The notes beneath the pieces were generated by a model. That model was not told where the DNA came from. It was given only the letters and a program-made list of their open reading frames with translations, and ran no database searches. DNA of 64,000 nt from positions 26,793,316-26,857,315 of the forward strand of contig NC_068339.1 of the NCBI RefSeq assembly GCF_014633365.1. Direction: 5' to 3'. Both the position numbers and the translations under genes were made by a program. This document shows, piece after piece, positions 33,460 through 44,379 of this stretch (positions are counted from its first letter, which is position 1; the number at the start of each line of letters is the position of its first letter). The DNA comes from Diospyros lotus. Lineage: Eukaryota; Streptophyta; Magnoliopsida; Ericales; Ebenaceae.

Positions 33460-34045
33460 CTCGAAAGGGTTCCCTCTATCTGAGGAACTCCAGAGGCGAC
33501 TAGTGCAACTAGGGTTTGAACTACCACAACTCTCAGTATATTCAGGAAGGGAAGACCCCAAAAAACACTTATAATATTTTGTCGCAGTGGCCGTGTTACA
33601 TGGATGGAACAAGGTCACTAGGTGCAGGGCCTTCCCACTCTCCCTGGCAGGACAAGCTCAGCAGTGGTTCACTGAATTACCGGTAGGACATATACGATCA
33701 TTCGAACAGTTGAAGAAAGAGTTTCTAGATGCATTCTCCGTTTATCTTCCAAAGAAGAAGAGTACAGTATATTTAATGAGTTTACAGCAGAAGTCGGATG
33801 AATCTCTAAAGCAATACATCGAGCGATTTAGGGTTGCAACACAAGAAGTAAGGGATCTCCCAATCGGATTAGCAGCGTCAGCCCTGCTAAACGGAACAAC
33901 CTAAGCCCTTCTTAGAAGATCCTTAGCTTTCTCCGAGCCAAATTCAGTGACTGAGTTGTTCGACCGAGCAAAACAGTTTGTCACCCAAATGGAAATTTTG
34001 GACGCAGGGGAAGGTAATAGAAGAGGAAGGGAAACCCAGCCCGAA
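33460..34045 (+). pseudogene. Retrotrans_gag (capsid-like) domain of the Tat-type element
   Basis: Contains the diagnostic order LQLSVYSGREDPKKHL, a stop, then RCRAFPLSLAGQAQQWF (about 33615-33670), SFEQLKKEFLDAF, QQKSDESLKQYIERF (about 33785-33830), a stop at 33901, and TELFDRAKQFVTQME. This is the retrotrans_gag fold that builds the particle; with two stops the copy cannot give a full-length protein. The usual zinc knuckle and protease do not follow; the sequence changes near 34020-34050 to the tail of Pol. Confidence 0.88.
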
Positions 34046-34250
34046 GTGCGAAGGACCTTACAAAATCCAGAAGATGATAGACCCCGACAGGTGCACACTA
34101 CCGACACCACAAAGCGAGGCGATAGGAAAGGCTTGGAACACCGCGCACCTCGAGAGGTACTTCTCGGCTTTAGTCCCGGGGGAGGGGACGAAGCACGAGA
34201 CATAGAGTCAAGCCTATCGTCAGAAGCGTTCCTCGACCCGGTTAGAGGCC
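34041..34250 (+). pseudogene. Isolated C-terminus of gypsy Pol joined to gag
   Basis: In a different frame from the gag region, 34047-34170 reads EGPYKIQKMIDPDRC and AWNTAHLERYFSAL. This matches the pattern GPYKI...WNxxHLxxYY that closes the integrase end of Tat/Ogre-type Pol. Protease, reverse transcriptase, RNase H and the integrase core are missing. The simplest reading is one internal deletion from within gag to the last ~50 codons of pol. Confidence 0.75.
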
Positions 34251-34434
34251 GAAATTGTCTTTAAAATTTTCCATTGTAAAAACATATATCCCTCGATAAA
34301 TAAAAGAATATATCCCATGTATTCCCGTGGAGTAGGCAAAACTATAAGCCGAACCACGTAAAGTCTGCAGGAGCCCAGATTATTTGTATGTGTCTTGCAG
34401 GTATGGCGACTCAAGCACAGCTCGCTTCCAATAG

Positions 34435-35640
34435 GTCAAGTCACCTAGCAGCAATCTGGTGCCGATGACCACGAGTCGGCCCGGGATTACCAGAACATCC
34501 GATGCCTATGCCCGTAGACTCACTCGGATCCCTTGTTTGAGTTCGGTGCTATGCCTTTTTAGCTAGACCCAACTCCTTGGTTGATCTGGTGCCTAGGTCT
34601 CCTGGCAAGCTCGGATGTCTGGTAGGAATCCCGTGCTGGACCACTGGCCAAACCTAGATTCCCTGAGGTAGACTGGCCATAGGAAAACGAAAAAGAAGTG
34701 AAGTGATCACCTGATAGCTCCAGCATAAGACCGCTCCCGAAGGTCAAGTCACCCAGTGGCAATCTGATGCCGATGACCACGGGCTGGCCCGGGATTACCA
34801 AAACATCCGATGCCTATGCCTGCAGACTCACTCAGATCCCACGCTCGAGTTCGGTGCTATACCTTTTTGGCTAGACCCGACTTCTTGGTTGATCTGGCGC
34901 CTAGGTCTCCCGACAAACTCGGATGCCTAGTAAGAATCCCACGTCGGTCCACTGGCCAAACCCAGATCCCCTGAGGTAGACTGGCCCAAGGAAGGCATAA
35001 AAAGACAACAACCCTATGACAACTCTACCATGACCCCGCTTATCGGAGTTGAGTCATCCAGTTGCAATCTAGTGCCTATGACCATGAGTTGGCCCGGGAT
35101 CACCAGAACATCCAATGCCCATGCCCGCAGACTCACCCAGATCCCTCGCTTGAGTTGGGTGCTATGCCTTTTTGCGTAGACCCGACTCCTTGGTAGATCT
35201 GTCGCCTAGGTCTCCCGACAAACTTGGATGTCTGGCCGAAATCTCGTGTCGAACCACTGGCCAAACACAGATTCCCTGAAATAGGCTAACTCCGAAAGAC
35301 AGACATGGAGAGCACAATAGCCAGAGCGCTATGATCCATCATGGGATCACCGGATGCTCCGAAGACTGTGCCCGTAGGCTCGTCGGGATCCATTGACTGA
35401 GTCCGGTGCTATGCTCTCGAGCAAGACCTGACTCCTTAGTTGATCAAACGTCTAGACCTCCCGACAAGCTCGGACACCTGACAAGAACTCCACAGTGAAG
35501 TCTATCTATCAGGGACATCGTTGCCAAGAGATAGTTTGGTACTTCAAGTCCAAGGTTGAGGTAAGATCTTCTTAGGCATTCCGAAACACTTGGTTGAGTC
35601 AAGGTGCTAGACCCGACTCCTTGGCTAATATTTTTTACTC
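34435..35640. repeat. ~300-bp tandem repeats in the 3' untranslated region of the Tat-type element
   Basis: Four diverged units beginning near 34435, 34736, 35036 and 35331. Each contains GGTGCTATGCCTTTTT, AGACCCGACTCCTTGG, TAGGTCTCCCGACAA, CTCGGATG and CCACTGGCCAAAC phrases in the same order; the last unit is shorter and most diverged. They lie between the pol tail and the polypurine tract. Tandem repeats at this place are a known trait of Tat/Ogre elements and can seed satellites. Confidence 0.88.
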
Positions 35641-35664
35641 TTCAATTTTGTCTAAAGACAAAAC

Positions 35665-35680
35665 AAAAGAGTAGGGGCAA
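35665..35680 (+). other. Polypurine tract of the Tat-type element
   Basis: Purine-rich AAAAGAGTAGGGGCAA immediately before the 3' LTR start TGTAGTGCC (with one T between), as expected for the plus-strand primer. Confidence 0.7.
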
Positions 35681-35681
35681 T

Positions 35682-36961
35682 TGTAGTGCCATGAAAAAAA
35701 AGGATAAAAGAAAATCAAAAAAGAAAAAAAGGAAAATTAAAGAAAGATGGCGGCAATTGTTGCCGCCAGCTGGCAGCCTTGCGGCTGCCTCGCAGCCGCA
35801 AGGATCAACGGCGGCGAGGCACGGCTGCCTCGCGGCTCGCGCAGCCTCGTGGTTATTTGCCCGAGGCCAAGCAGCCTCGCAGCTGCGTGCCACGAGGCCC
35901 AGCCTCGCGGCTGTTTGCCGCGAGGTGCCTCGCGGCTGCACGCCGCGAGGCACAGCAGCCTCGCGCTGCGAGGAGGGTAGCTGCCTTGCGGCAGTGCTGG
36001 CCGCAAGGCACACTGCCGCGAGGCCCCGCTACCCCGTGGGCGCATCGTAGCAGCCTCCCCCACCTTTTTGGCTTGGCTCTGACCCATTCAGCAACCGCCA
36101 CGTGTCGACACCAGCCACCCTTGAGAATCGTGCCCTATAAATACCCAGCTACAGGACATTAATGGGGACCTCCAACTTCAGTAAATCTTATCACTTTGAA
36201 TATACTTTGACTATTTTTTCGTGAATATTCATTGGGATTCAGGACTGACTTTGGCATCGGAGGGCCTTCGCGGGGAAGATTCCCGTGAGCCTTCTAACCT
36301 ATTTTCTTAGCATTAACAGGGTCGAATCCTTGTGGCGAACCTAGCGGCGAAGCTTGTGGCAAAAGCTCGTGTCGAAGCTAGTGGCGAACCTCGTGGCGAA
36401 GCTAGCGGCAAAGCTTGTGGCGAAGCCTAGTGGCAAGACCTTGTGGCAAAGCTAGTGGCAAGACCTTGTGGCAAACCTTGTGGCAAAGCTAGTGGCGAAG
36501 CTAGTGGCGAAGCTAGTAGCAAAGCTAGCGGCAAGACCTTGTGGCGAAGCTTGTGGCGAAGCTAGTGGCAAAGCTAGCGGCAAGACCTTGTGGCGAAGCT
36601 TGTGGAGAAGCTAGTGGCAAAGCTAGCGGCAAGACCTTGTGGCGAAGCTTGTGGCAAAGCTCGTGGCGAAGCTTGTGGCGAACCTTGTGGCAAAGCTAAC
36701 GGCAAAGCTTGTGGCGAACCTAGCGGCGAAGCGTGTGGCGAAGTCTCATGGCGAAGCTAACGGCAAAGTCTGTGGCGAAGCTGGTGACGAGAGCTAGTGG
36801 TGAAAGCTAGTGACAAGAACTAGCGGTAAATCCTTGCGGCGAGCATCCTAACGGCAACCTCCCTTGGAGCATCATCTCTTACGGCAACCTAACTTCACCC
36901 GACACCGAGCTCGAGTGGACCCCACATCACAAATTTTAATTGTTGTATTTTGGCAACAACA
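35682..36961 (+). repeat. 3' LTR of the Tat-type element
   Basis: Same organisation as the 5' LTR but 109 bases shorter, mainly because the 12-bp array at about 36325-36830 has fewer units and the GC-rich block differs. TATA box at 36136-36143. Ends GGCAACAACA followed by the AATTC duplicate. Confidence 0.92.
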
Positions 36962-36970
36962 AATTCTTTT

Positions 36971-36984
36971 AAGGGGGGAGAATC
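36971..36984 (+). other. Polypurine tract of element A
   Basis: AAGGGGGGAGAATC lies directly before the LTR start TGTAACAACTC at 36985. The Tat-type element inserted only about ten bases upstream of it. Confidence 0.8.
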
Positions 36985-39704
36985 TGTAACAACTCAATAT
37001 AGGGTCTAGAGTATGTTGGCCTTAGTGGGTGTGGGCTATATTTTGGTAAAATTGATTTAGAAGGTTAAAAATACTCTAAGTGTTGTAAAAAGGGGAAATT
37101 AAAGGAAATCCATGTGAGTTGAATGTTCCAAGTCAAAGAAAAGGGATTGGGGAAGAAAGTCAATGGGAAGGTTGTGGAAAAGTCAAAATTTGGCCTAAAG
37201 ATTGGAGAGAAGTGGGATGGCCGGTTGTGTGTGTGAGTATGTATGTATAAATAAGTATTTCTATTTAATTTAAAGAAGGAGAAAAGTGGGAGTGGCAACT
37301 TTGTGAATTCTTGCAAGAGCAAAGGTAAATTGGGAAATGGGAGAAGTATATATAAGGAAGCTTGGTGCAATTCTTCTTCATTTTCTCCTTCCTTCTCTCG
37401 AACCTTCTTCTTCTCTTGCTCCATCGGCTCCTCTCCTCCATCTCTGAAGCCAAAGAAGAAGTCGGTTGTTGAAGTAGAGGGCTGGTTGCAGGTCTCGAAA
37501 GGTTAGTTGGTGGCTTATCTTCTTCTCTAAATCCATTCAACCATTGAGGCAAGTTCCTATTTCATCTCTTTTCCATGACAAGATCTTCTTTTGGAATCTT
37601 GTTGTTGTGTGCCTTGAAACTCTTCTTCCTTTGTGAGTTTTGAGACATTCGTTTTTGGGTTAAGTTTTCATAAAACCCTTCGTTAGAAGAAGGTTTTGTA
37701 CAAACCTGGTTGATTGCGATTCTTGTATTTTTGATAAACAGTTCCTAGCATCTAAACGGGGACCTGATTCACCCTGTATTTCTAAAAGGAATGTTGTGTT
37801 ATTGCTAAGGTGTAGTTGCATGCAAGAATTTGGTATTGCTTGCATGTATTTTGGGTGTTATGTGGGTTGTTTGTGGCTTTTCGGGTACTGTCGGTCGACC
37901 ATTTTCCCTTAATCAGTCTATAAATGCATGTAGAGGGTTCTGTCGGTTGACTGTTGCCTTAAACGGTCGACAGTTTGGGTGAAAAGCCTCTGTCGATCGA
38001 CTGTTTCCTTCCTATCGGTCAACCATTTTTTGCTTGATAGCCTGCGCGTGCTCCACAGTTTTGGACATAACTTCTTGTTAAAATATCATATTTATGAACC
38101 ATTTGTTGCATTATAAACTAGACTCGATATGATTAGATTTGGAATAGAATTGAAGTCATTTGGAGTATGTTTGATTATTTTAATCTTGGTCCCAAGATAG
38201 GTCTAAATGTTCATGGGGGTGGTTATGCATTTATTGGCATGCCATTGAACCCCTTGGTGTGCATTTTGAGGAGGGGTTAGAGGAAGCTATGTGAGCATGT
38301 TATACTTATACATATGTAGATAATGTACATAGTGTGGGTTATTGGCGATCCTTTTCCTTTGTGCATTACATCGGTAAGTGGTTTCATATGTAGGCTTGCA
38401 AGGTACGCCTTGGAACTTAATCATAAAATGGGTTGAATGATATGTGGCACTCGAATACTTGTCTGGTGATATATAGTACTTGTGAGGCTTGCCTAGGTAT
38501 GTCTAGTGCATGTTTGCCTAGCTATGTCTAGTACATGTGAGTAATGCTTGCCTAGCTATGTCTAGTGCATGTGGATGATGCTTTCCTAGCTATGTCTAGT
38601 GCATGTGAGTAATGCTTTCCTAGCTATGTCTAGTGCATGTGGATGATGTTTTCCTAGTTATGTCTAGTGCATGTGATGACACTTACCCAGTATATCTAGT
38701 GCATGTGGAGCATTAGCTCATGATGTTTGCGCCGTGTATGCGGGTGCATGTGGGGTGTTACCCATGATGCTTGTCATGTGTTAACTCGTGAATGTGAGAG
38801 CCTTGATTCATGAGGTACATGGTTCTGTTATCCAATGCATGTGAGAGCTATGACTCCTAATGGTTATGTTGGATATGATGGGCGAGCTTAGGCTCGTGAT
38901 GGATGTGGTTCTATGACCTGTGACATGAGAGCTTCAACTAAAAGTGGCCACGGGGTGGACCCGATGCGTGATGGGACATTGTTCAGATGATGAGGGGGCG
39001 AGAAAGATCTTGGTAAGGTGTGATATGTGATGGGTAGGTCTGGATTGTTATGTTTTCGTTACTTAGCTTACCCCTATGTTTTGTAACGTTTGCCTGGCTT
39101 GAGCAATGAGTGAGTGAGTAGTGGCCCATAGTTAGATGGTATTGTATGCTTGTATACCATTATGAGACATGTGTGGTGAGGCATAGTATCATGAGGTGTG
39201 ATTAGAATATTATGTTGATGTCATGAGGTATTTATTCTATTTCATCTTGATTATGCATGCCTCTAAATATTTGTGCTCACGTTATTTTGTTTCTTATACT
39301 TGCTGAGCCTTGTGGCTTATACCGTTTCTTGCGCCATTCTAGGTAACTTACAGGGGAAGCTGAGGAAGGTGACCGATCTAGCTGCTAGTGAGAGTCGTGT
39401 TAGGTATGTGTACATATGTCTTCCCAACTTGAAGATTCTTGGGGGTTGTGTTGAAGGCAAAGAGCTGAGTGTTAATTTATAATTTCCTTTTTGCCTTTTT
39501 ATTATATTTTGTGTTGTATGAGCGATTAAGCCCGAAGTAAGCATTGTGACTACTTGGTGTTGAATATGTATATACATGGAGCTTATGAGTTTCCGTGTGT
39601 CCTTGTGGATGGTTGTTGCGGGCTTATGTTCTTGTGCTTTATCAGTGACGACTCTCTCATGGATCTTCTTATTTAGCGGGAGCTCCGGGAGGCGGGCCGT
39701 TACA
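36985..39704 (+). repeat. 3' LTR of element A, uninterrupted
   Basis: 2720 bases, TGTAACAACTC...GGCGGGCCGTTACA. TATA-like box at 37347-37355, decayed GTCGAC palindromes at about 37880-38035, 34-bp minisatellite at about 38480-38720, hairpin TGAGCC-TTGT-GGCTTA at 39304-39319 followed by a CCATTCTAGG box. It gives the reference for recognising the three pieces of the 5' LTR. Confidence 0.92.
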
Positions 39705-41924
39705 CATTCTTTTATCGCATCGCATGTTATATGTCATATTCCCATCCCTAGAATTATATTACCATATTACTTAATTGTGTCTACACCTGGGGATGTGGTG
39801 CTAGTAGGGAGTGAGGTACTCCGGAATTGTGAAATTAAGGTGTATGACATGAAATGTCCTAGCGACTTAATGGTGTTGGGCATTAGGGACTTTGATCTTA
39901 TCTTAGGTATGGATTGGTTATCCCGACACTATGCTAATGTTTATTATCGAGGAAAGGTAATTCATTTTGAGTTACCCTAGCAACCAATCATCATGTATAG
40001 GGGTATCAAGCCAATGAGTTCAATCCTAATGGTCTCGATAATGAAGGCAGAAAGGTTGATACGACACAGTTGTGAGGTGTACCTTGCCTTTGTAACCATC
40101 GATGGGAACACTAAGGCAAAGTTATTGGAACTTTCGATGGTTTGTGAGTTCCCTGACTTATTCCTAGATGAATTGCTGGCATTGCCACCTCAAAGAGAGG
40201 TGAAATTCTCTATTGACTTAATGCTAGGCACCCAACCCATTTCAAAAACTCCCTATAGAATGGCCCCAAATTAATTGAAATAGTTAAAGACTCATATGTA
40301 AGAGTTGATTGATAAGGGATTCATTCGCCTTAGTGCGTCGCCATGGGGTGCTCTGGTATTGTTTGTACGAAAAAAGGATGGATCCATGAGATTGTGTATC
40401 GATTATCACCAGTTGAATCAAGTGATAGTAAAGAATAAATACCCATTGCCACATGAGGATAATTTACTATATCAACTTCGAGCGGCATTGGTATTCTTAA
40501 AAATTGATTTGAAGTCTGGGTATCATCAAGTGAGCGTTAAAGAGGAAGATGTGCAGAAAACAGCTTTCAGAGCCTGCTATGGGCATTATGAGTTCATGGT
40601 GATGCCATTTGGATTAACTAATGTGCCAACAATTTTCATGGATCTTATGAATCAGGTCTTTAAGGAATATCTAAATTGCTTCATAATTGTCTTTATCGAT
40701 GATATTTTGATTTACTCACCGAGTCTAAAGGAGCATGAGGTCCATCTCAGACTAGTCTTGCAGAGAGTTAGGGAAAAACTATTATATGCCAAACTCAATA
40801 AGTGTGACTTTTGGCAACAACAAGTGGGATTTCTGGGCCATGTGGTCTCTGGAGAAGGTATTTTAGTTGACCCCGAGAAGATTGAGGTTGTTGTGGATTG
40901 GCCAAAGCCTATGATAGTGTTTGGAATTCGTAGTTTCCTTGGCTTAGCTAGCTATTACTGAAGATTCACAGAGGCTTCGCCTGTTTAGTTGCTTCTATGA
41001 CTAAATTAACACAGAAGGGGTGAAGTTTGAGTGGGGTGAGGAGTGTGAAACTAGCTTCCAAGAATTGAAGAAAAGATTTACTACCACCCCGATGTTAGCT
41101 ATACTTAGGAGTGGGGAGAAATTTACAATATATAATGATGCCTCACATACAGGATTGGGATGTGTGTTGATGCAGGATGGTTGCGTAATTGCCTATGCCT
41201 CGCGACAATTGAAAAAGCACGAAATGAACTACCCAACACATAACTTGGAATTGGCTGTCGTGGTGTTCGTGTTGTAAATTTGGAGGCACTACCTATATGG
41301 TGAGAAGGTGGAGATTTACACAGGCCATAAAAGCTTAAAGTATCTTTTCTCCTAGAAGGAATTGAATATGAGGCAATGTCGGTGGGTAGAGCTATTTAAA
41401 GACTACGATTGTGACATTTTATACCATCCAAGAAAGGCTAATGTGGTGGCTGATGCTTTGAGTCGACATGGAGCATCCATTGCAACTATGATGGTGCAAG
41501 AATGGTTATTGTTGGAGCAACTGAATGATTTATCTATCTCTCCTTCTAAGGAAAGACTAATTGTGTTTTGAAGTTATATGAAGGTGCAATCAGAATTGAT
41601 TAAATGGATTCGGGTCCAACAGCCTACTGATGAGAAGCTAGCTAAAGTTTTAGCCAATAGGGAGAAATTTGAGGTTGTAGGATACAGCCAGAGGGGCAAC
41701 GAACTATTATTGTTTCAAGGGCAGATTTGTGTACAGGAGAACGAAGAATTAAGACAAGAAATTTTGACTAAAGCCCATAAAGTTCGGTATACCATTCACC
41801 CAGGCACGATAAAAATGTATCAGAATCTGCGGCGATAATTTTCTTGAGATGGCATGAAGAAGGACGTGGCCAAGTTTGTCTCACAATGCCTGGTGTGCCA
41901 GTAGGTGAAAGAAGAGCTATGCAA
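39705..41924 (+). pseudogene. Ty3/gypsy pol relic: protease C-part, RT, RNase H, integrase zinc finger
   Basis: Starts at HSFIASHV, the residues that follow the DSGAT catalytic motif of gypsy protease; the motif itself is absent because element A's LTR ends there. Next come GMDWLSRH (protease), then RT with [40 protein letters not shown] and the catalytic FIDDILIYS (about 40695). The RT-connection includes FLGLASYY, and RNase H includes [31 protein letters not shown] and VVADALSRH. The integrase HHCC finger (HKVRYTIHPG...CLVCQ) ends at about 41900. Stops interrupt at about 39980, 40272, 40960, 41275, 41355, 41569 and 41836. The sequence order and FIDDI are gypsy, chromovirus-like. It ends abruptly at about 41924 against a reverse-strand CACTA transposase. 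Confidence 0.92.
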
Positions 41925-43116
41925 GTACCTTGAACAAAGCATCATGCACTCACTAGCAATGTATCCTTCAACAATTGAGCCTTCTGGGTGCATTTTGTTA
42001 CGAACAAACGATTTCAAATTATACAAATATCTCTCCATGGGGTACATCCATCGATACTGTATGGGCCCACCGACCTTAACCTCATTTGGAAAATGTATTG
42101 AAAAGTGCTCCATTACATTAAAAAAAGATGGAGGAAAGATCATTTCCAACTTGCAGAGAGTGACAAAAATTTGAGATTCAATTTGCTCTATTTCTTTTAC
42201 CCTTAATGCCTTACCACTCAATATCTTGAAAAACAAAGACAATTCAGTGAGTGCCTCGCATACATCATTAGGAACGATGCCACATAATGCAATTGGAAGT
42301 ATATGCTGAATAAGAACATGACAATCATGGCTCTTCAAACTGATAATTTTGTGGTCTTTGAGGTTAACACATTGAGATATGTTGGATGAAAATCCATCAG
42401 GGACCCTTAATTTTTTTAAAAATATAAGGAATGCATCCTTTTCCTTTGTAGACAAAACATAACTTGCAAGTGGTAACAAAACTTTGTCCCCTTGTACAAT
42501 TGGGTGTAGCTCTGGTCGTATGCCCATTGATTTTAAGTCAAGCCGAGACTTTAAATTATCATTAGTCTTTCCCTTAACATTCATGATAGTTCCAAGAATG
42601 TTATCACATATATTCTTCTCAATGTGCATCACATCCAAATTATGTCGTAGCAAAAGTGTACTCCAATATGGAAGCTTGAAGAATATACTCTTTTTGTTCC
42701 AATTATCTCCCCTATTTTCATGATTTATCTTGGTCTTCAATTGATGAGATTTAGTTAAAGTAATCCCTTCAAGGTCTTGCACTTGCTTCAGAACATCTAC
42801 ACCAGAAAGTAAGTTTGGAGCGACCCTTCTTTCCCTTGTACCATCGAATGAAACCCTATTATTTCTCCATTTGTGATTCATAGGAAAATAACATCGATGA
42901 CCCATATAACATTGTTTCCCACAGTTAGTAAGCCTTGTCGAAAAAGTATTCTTGTTACAACAAGGACATGCTAATTTTCCTTTTGTACTCTATCTAGATA
43001 AAATCCCATAAGCAGGAAAGTCATTGATCATCCACATCAAAGCTGCATGCATCGTAAAATTTTGACATGTTGACACATCAAAGGTTTCGACACCCAATTC
43101 CCACAGCTCCTTTAAT
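41925..43116 (-). pseudogene. CACTA Tnp2 transposase, catalytic region part 2 with DUF4218 domain
   Basis: Minus strand, from about 43110, in a shifted frame: FPAYGILS, GKLACPCCN, CYMGHRCYFPMNH (from 42905), then HNLDVMHIEKNICDNILGTI, the classic Tnp2 motif, SHDCHVLIQHILPIAL, and the DUF4218 signature MYPMERYL with PEGSIVEGYIASECM. A single 361-codon frame spans 42905 to the junction. Homology stops at CSRYL (about 41925); the remaining codons of that frame come from antisense gypsy pol. Confidence 0.9.
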
Positions 43117-43980
43117 TCATCTATCAAAGGTTGGAGGTAAGTAAGTATCAATTGCATCCCCTGGTCCATCTGGTCCTGAGATAAGCATTAACAAAAGGAA
43201 ATTAGACGGCTTCATGCAAACCCAAGGCTCCACATTATACGGAATAAGCACTACTGGCCATATACTATACGGTGTTCTTGAATTAGAAAAAGGTTGAAAG
43301 CCATCACTAGCAAGACCAAGTCTAACATTACGAGGTTCTGAGGCAAAATTTGGATGGACTTTATCAAAACCTTTCCACGCCATTGAATCAGCTGGTCTTA
43401 TCACTCCATCATCTACTCTTTTATCAAAATGCCATCTCATAGAAGAGGCTGTCTTGGAAGACATAAATAACCTCTGAAGTCGTGGCTTTAATGGAAAGTA
43501 ACGTAGAGTTTTTACTGGTATTTTCTTGACATTTGTTTTCATCTTAAATTCTCCACTACGATAATCTTTCTTCCATCGAGAAGCACCACATACCTTGCAA
43601 CAGTCACATCCATTGTCAGTCTTCCAATACAACATGCAATCATTCACACAAGAGTCATACTTTTCATAAGACAAACCAATGTCATGCAATACCTTTTTCG
43701 CATTATAGTATGAGTCTAGTAAGAAAGACCCTTCAGGTAAGAGTTCTTTTAACAATTGCAACAACATAGTGAATGACTTATTACTCCAACGACCAAGACT
43801 CTTTATATGCAACAATTTAAGAATTGCAGATAATCTTGAAACTAGTGAACCAGGATATATTGGTTGCTCAAGGTCATCTATCAACTTTTAAAACTGTTTG
43901 GCTCCATTATTCGGTTCCATTTCAAGCAAATTTTGGGTATTTGGAAATTCAACATCTTCATTATTTTCGTCTAATCCTTT
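43117..43980 (-). pseudogene. CACTA Tnp2 transposase, catalytic region part 1
   Basis: After the stop at 43984 similarity continues on the minus strand: LGRWSNKSFTMLLQLLKELL, YDSCVNDCMLYWKTD, CKVCGASRWK, then MRWHFDKRVDDGVIRPADS and RNVRLGLASDGFQPF, ending NAIDTYLPPTFD-like sequence. These are hallmarks of the Transposase_21 (Tnp2) family, which binds CACTA ends and carries out excision and integration. One stop near 43888 and a frameshift near 43130 disable this copy. Confidence 0.9.
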
Positions 43981-43983
43981 AAA

Positions 43984-44343
43984 CTAAGGGTACAAATCAT
44001 TTATGAATTGTTGGATCTCATCATCACTATCATCTGGAGCACTAGTATCATATTGTAAGATCTCATTTTCTTCATCCTCAGACTCAGATTGAGACTCATT
44101 GCTTAGTTCACCATGATGATACCAAAATGTATACCCTTCAGATATTCCATGTATCATTAGATGTGCCTCAATAGACTCACGAGTTCCAAGATCAGTATTG
44201 CAACATTTCATGCATGGGCACCGAATCTTATTTTTGGCACCCAACTTCTTTAAAGCATAATCTAGAAACTTTTGTACCCCTATTTGATAAGCTTTATTAA
44301 GTCGATCATTGACAAGATTCATCCACTCCTTACTAGGTGCCAT
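43984..44343 (-). pseudogene. CACTA Tnp2 transposase N-terminus (transposase-associated domain)
   Basis: Start chosen at MAPSKEWMNLVNDRL (44343). It contains KIRCPCMKCCN and the HLMIHGISEGYTFWYHHGE signature of the transposase-associated zinc-binding domain, followed by an acidic tail rich in S/E/D. It ends at a stop at 43984. In intact elements this domain precedes the catalytic Tnp2 domain in one protein, so the stop is probably a mutation rather than a true terminus. Confidence 0.85.
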
Positions 44344-44379
44344 TATCTCATAAAAGAATGACAAAATCTTGTACTTCAC

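Larger units (their letters stand above)
31169..36961 (+). mobile_element. Tat-type gypsy deletion derivative (TR-GAG-like), AATTC target duplication
   Basis: LTRs at 31169-32557 and 35682-36961, perfect 5-bp duplication AATTC (31164-31168; 36962-36966), a TGGCGCC-type primer site and a purine tract. The interior has a gag region and then only the extreme C-terminus of Pol. In the 220 bases around the promoter the two LTRs differ at only about three positions by eye, so it is the youngest complete element here. It sits a few bases upstream of the polypurine tract of element A. Gag-only derivatives with LTRs are known in plants as TR-GAG elements; I assign the Tat/Athila side of gypsy from the primer site and the repeat-bearing 3' region. 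Confidence 0.9.
20641..39704 (+). mobile_element. Gypsy element A: coding-depleted LTR retrotransposon carrying four nested insertions
   Basis: Two copies of a 2.7-kb LTR (20641-27251 interrupted; 36985-39704), a primer site after the first and a polypurine tract before the second define one element. Removing the insertions at 22210-24566, 24657-26193, 28052-30637 and 31169-36961 leaves 5' LTR, about 1.3 kb of interior, and 3' LTR. The interior lacks gag, protease, RT and integrase core; only a chromodomain-like pol C-terminus remains near 31075-31140. The first ~150 bases of the 5' LTR are missing, so no left target duplication can be seen; the 3' LTR ends directly against gypsy pol at 39705. 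Confidence 0.85.

Noticed and set aside
39576..39704. Extension of the gypsy protease frame leftward into the LTR (MELMSFRVSLW...)
   Set aside because: This part is the 3' LTR of element A, which ends at 39704; protease similarity begins only at HSFI.
41820..42905. Single intact 361-aa transposase protein
   Set aside because: The first and last parts are not homologous: its C-terminal ~35 codons are antisense gypsy pol, and the N-terminal part of the transposase lies in other frames upstream.
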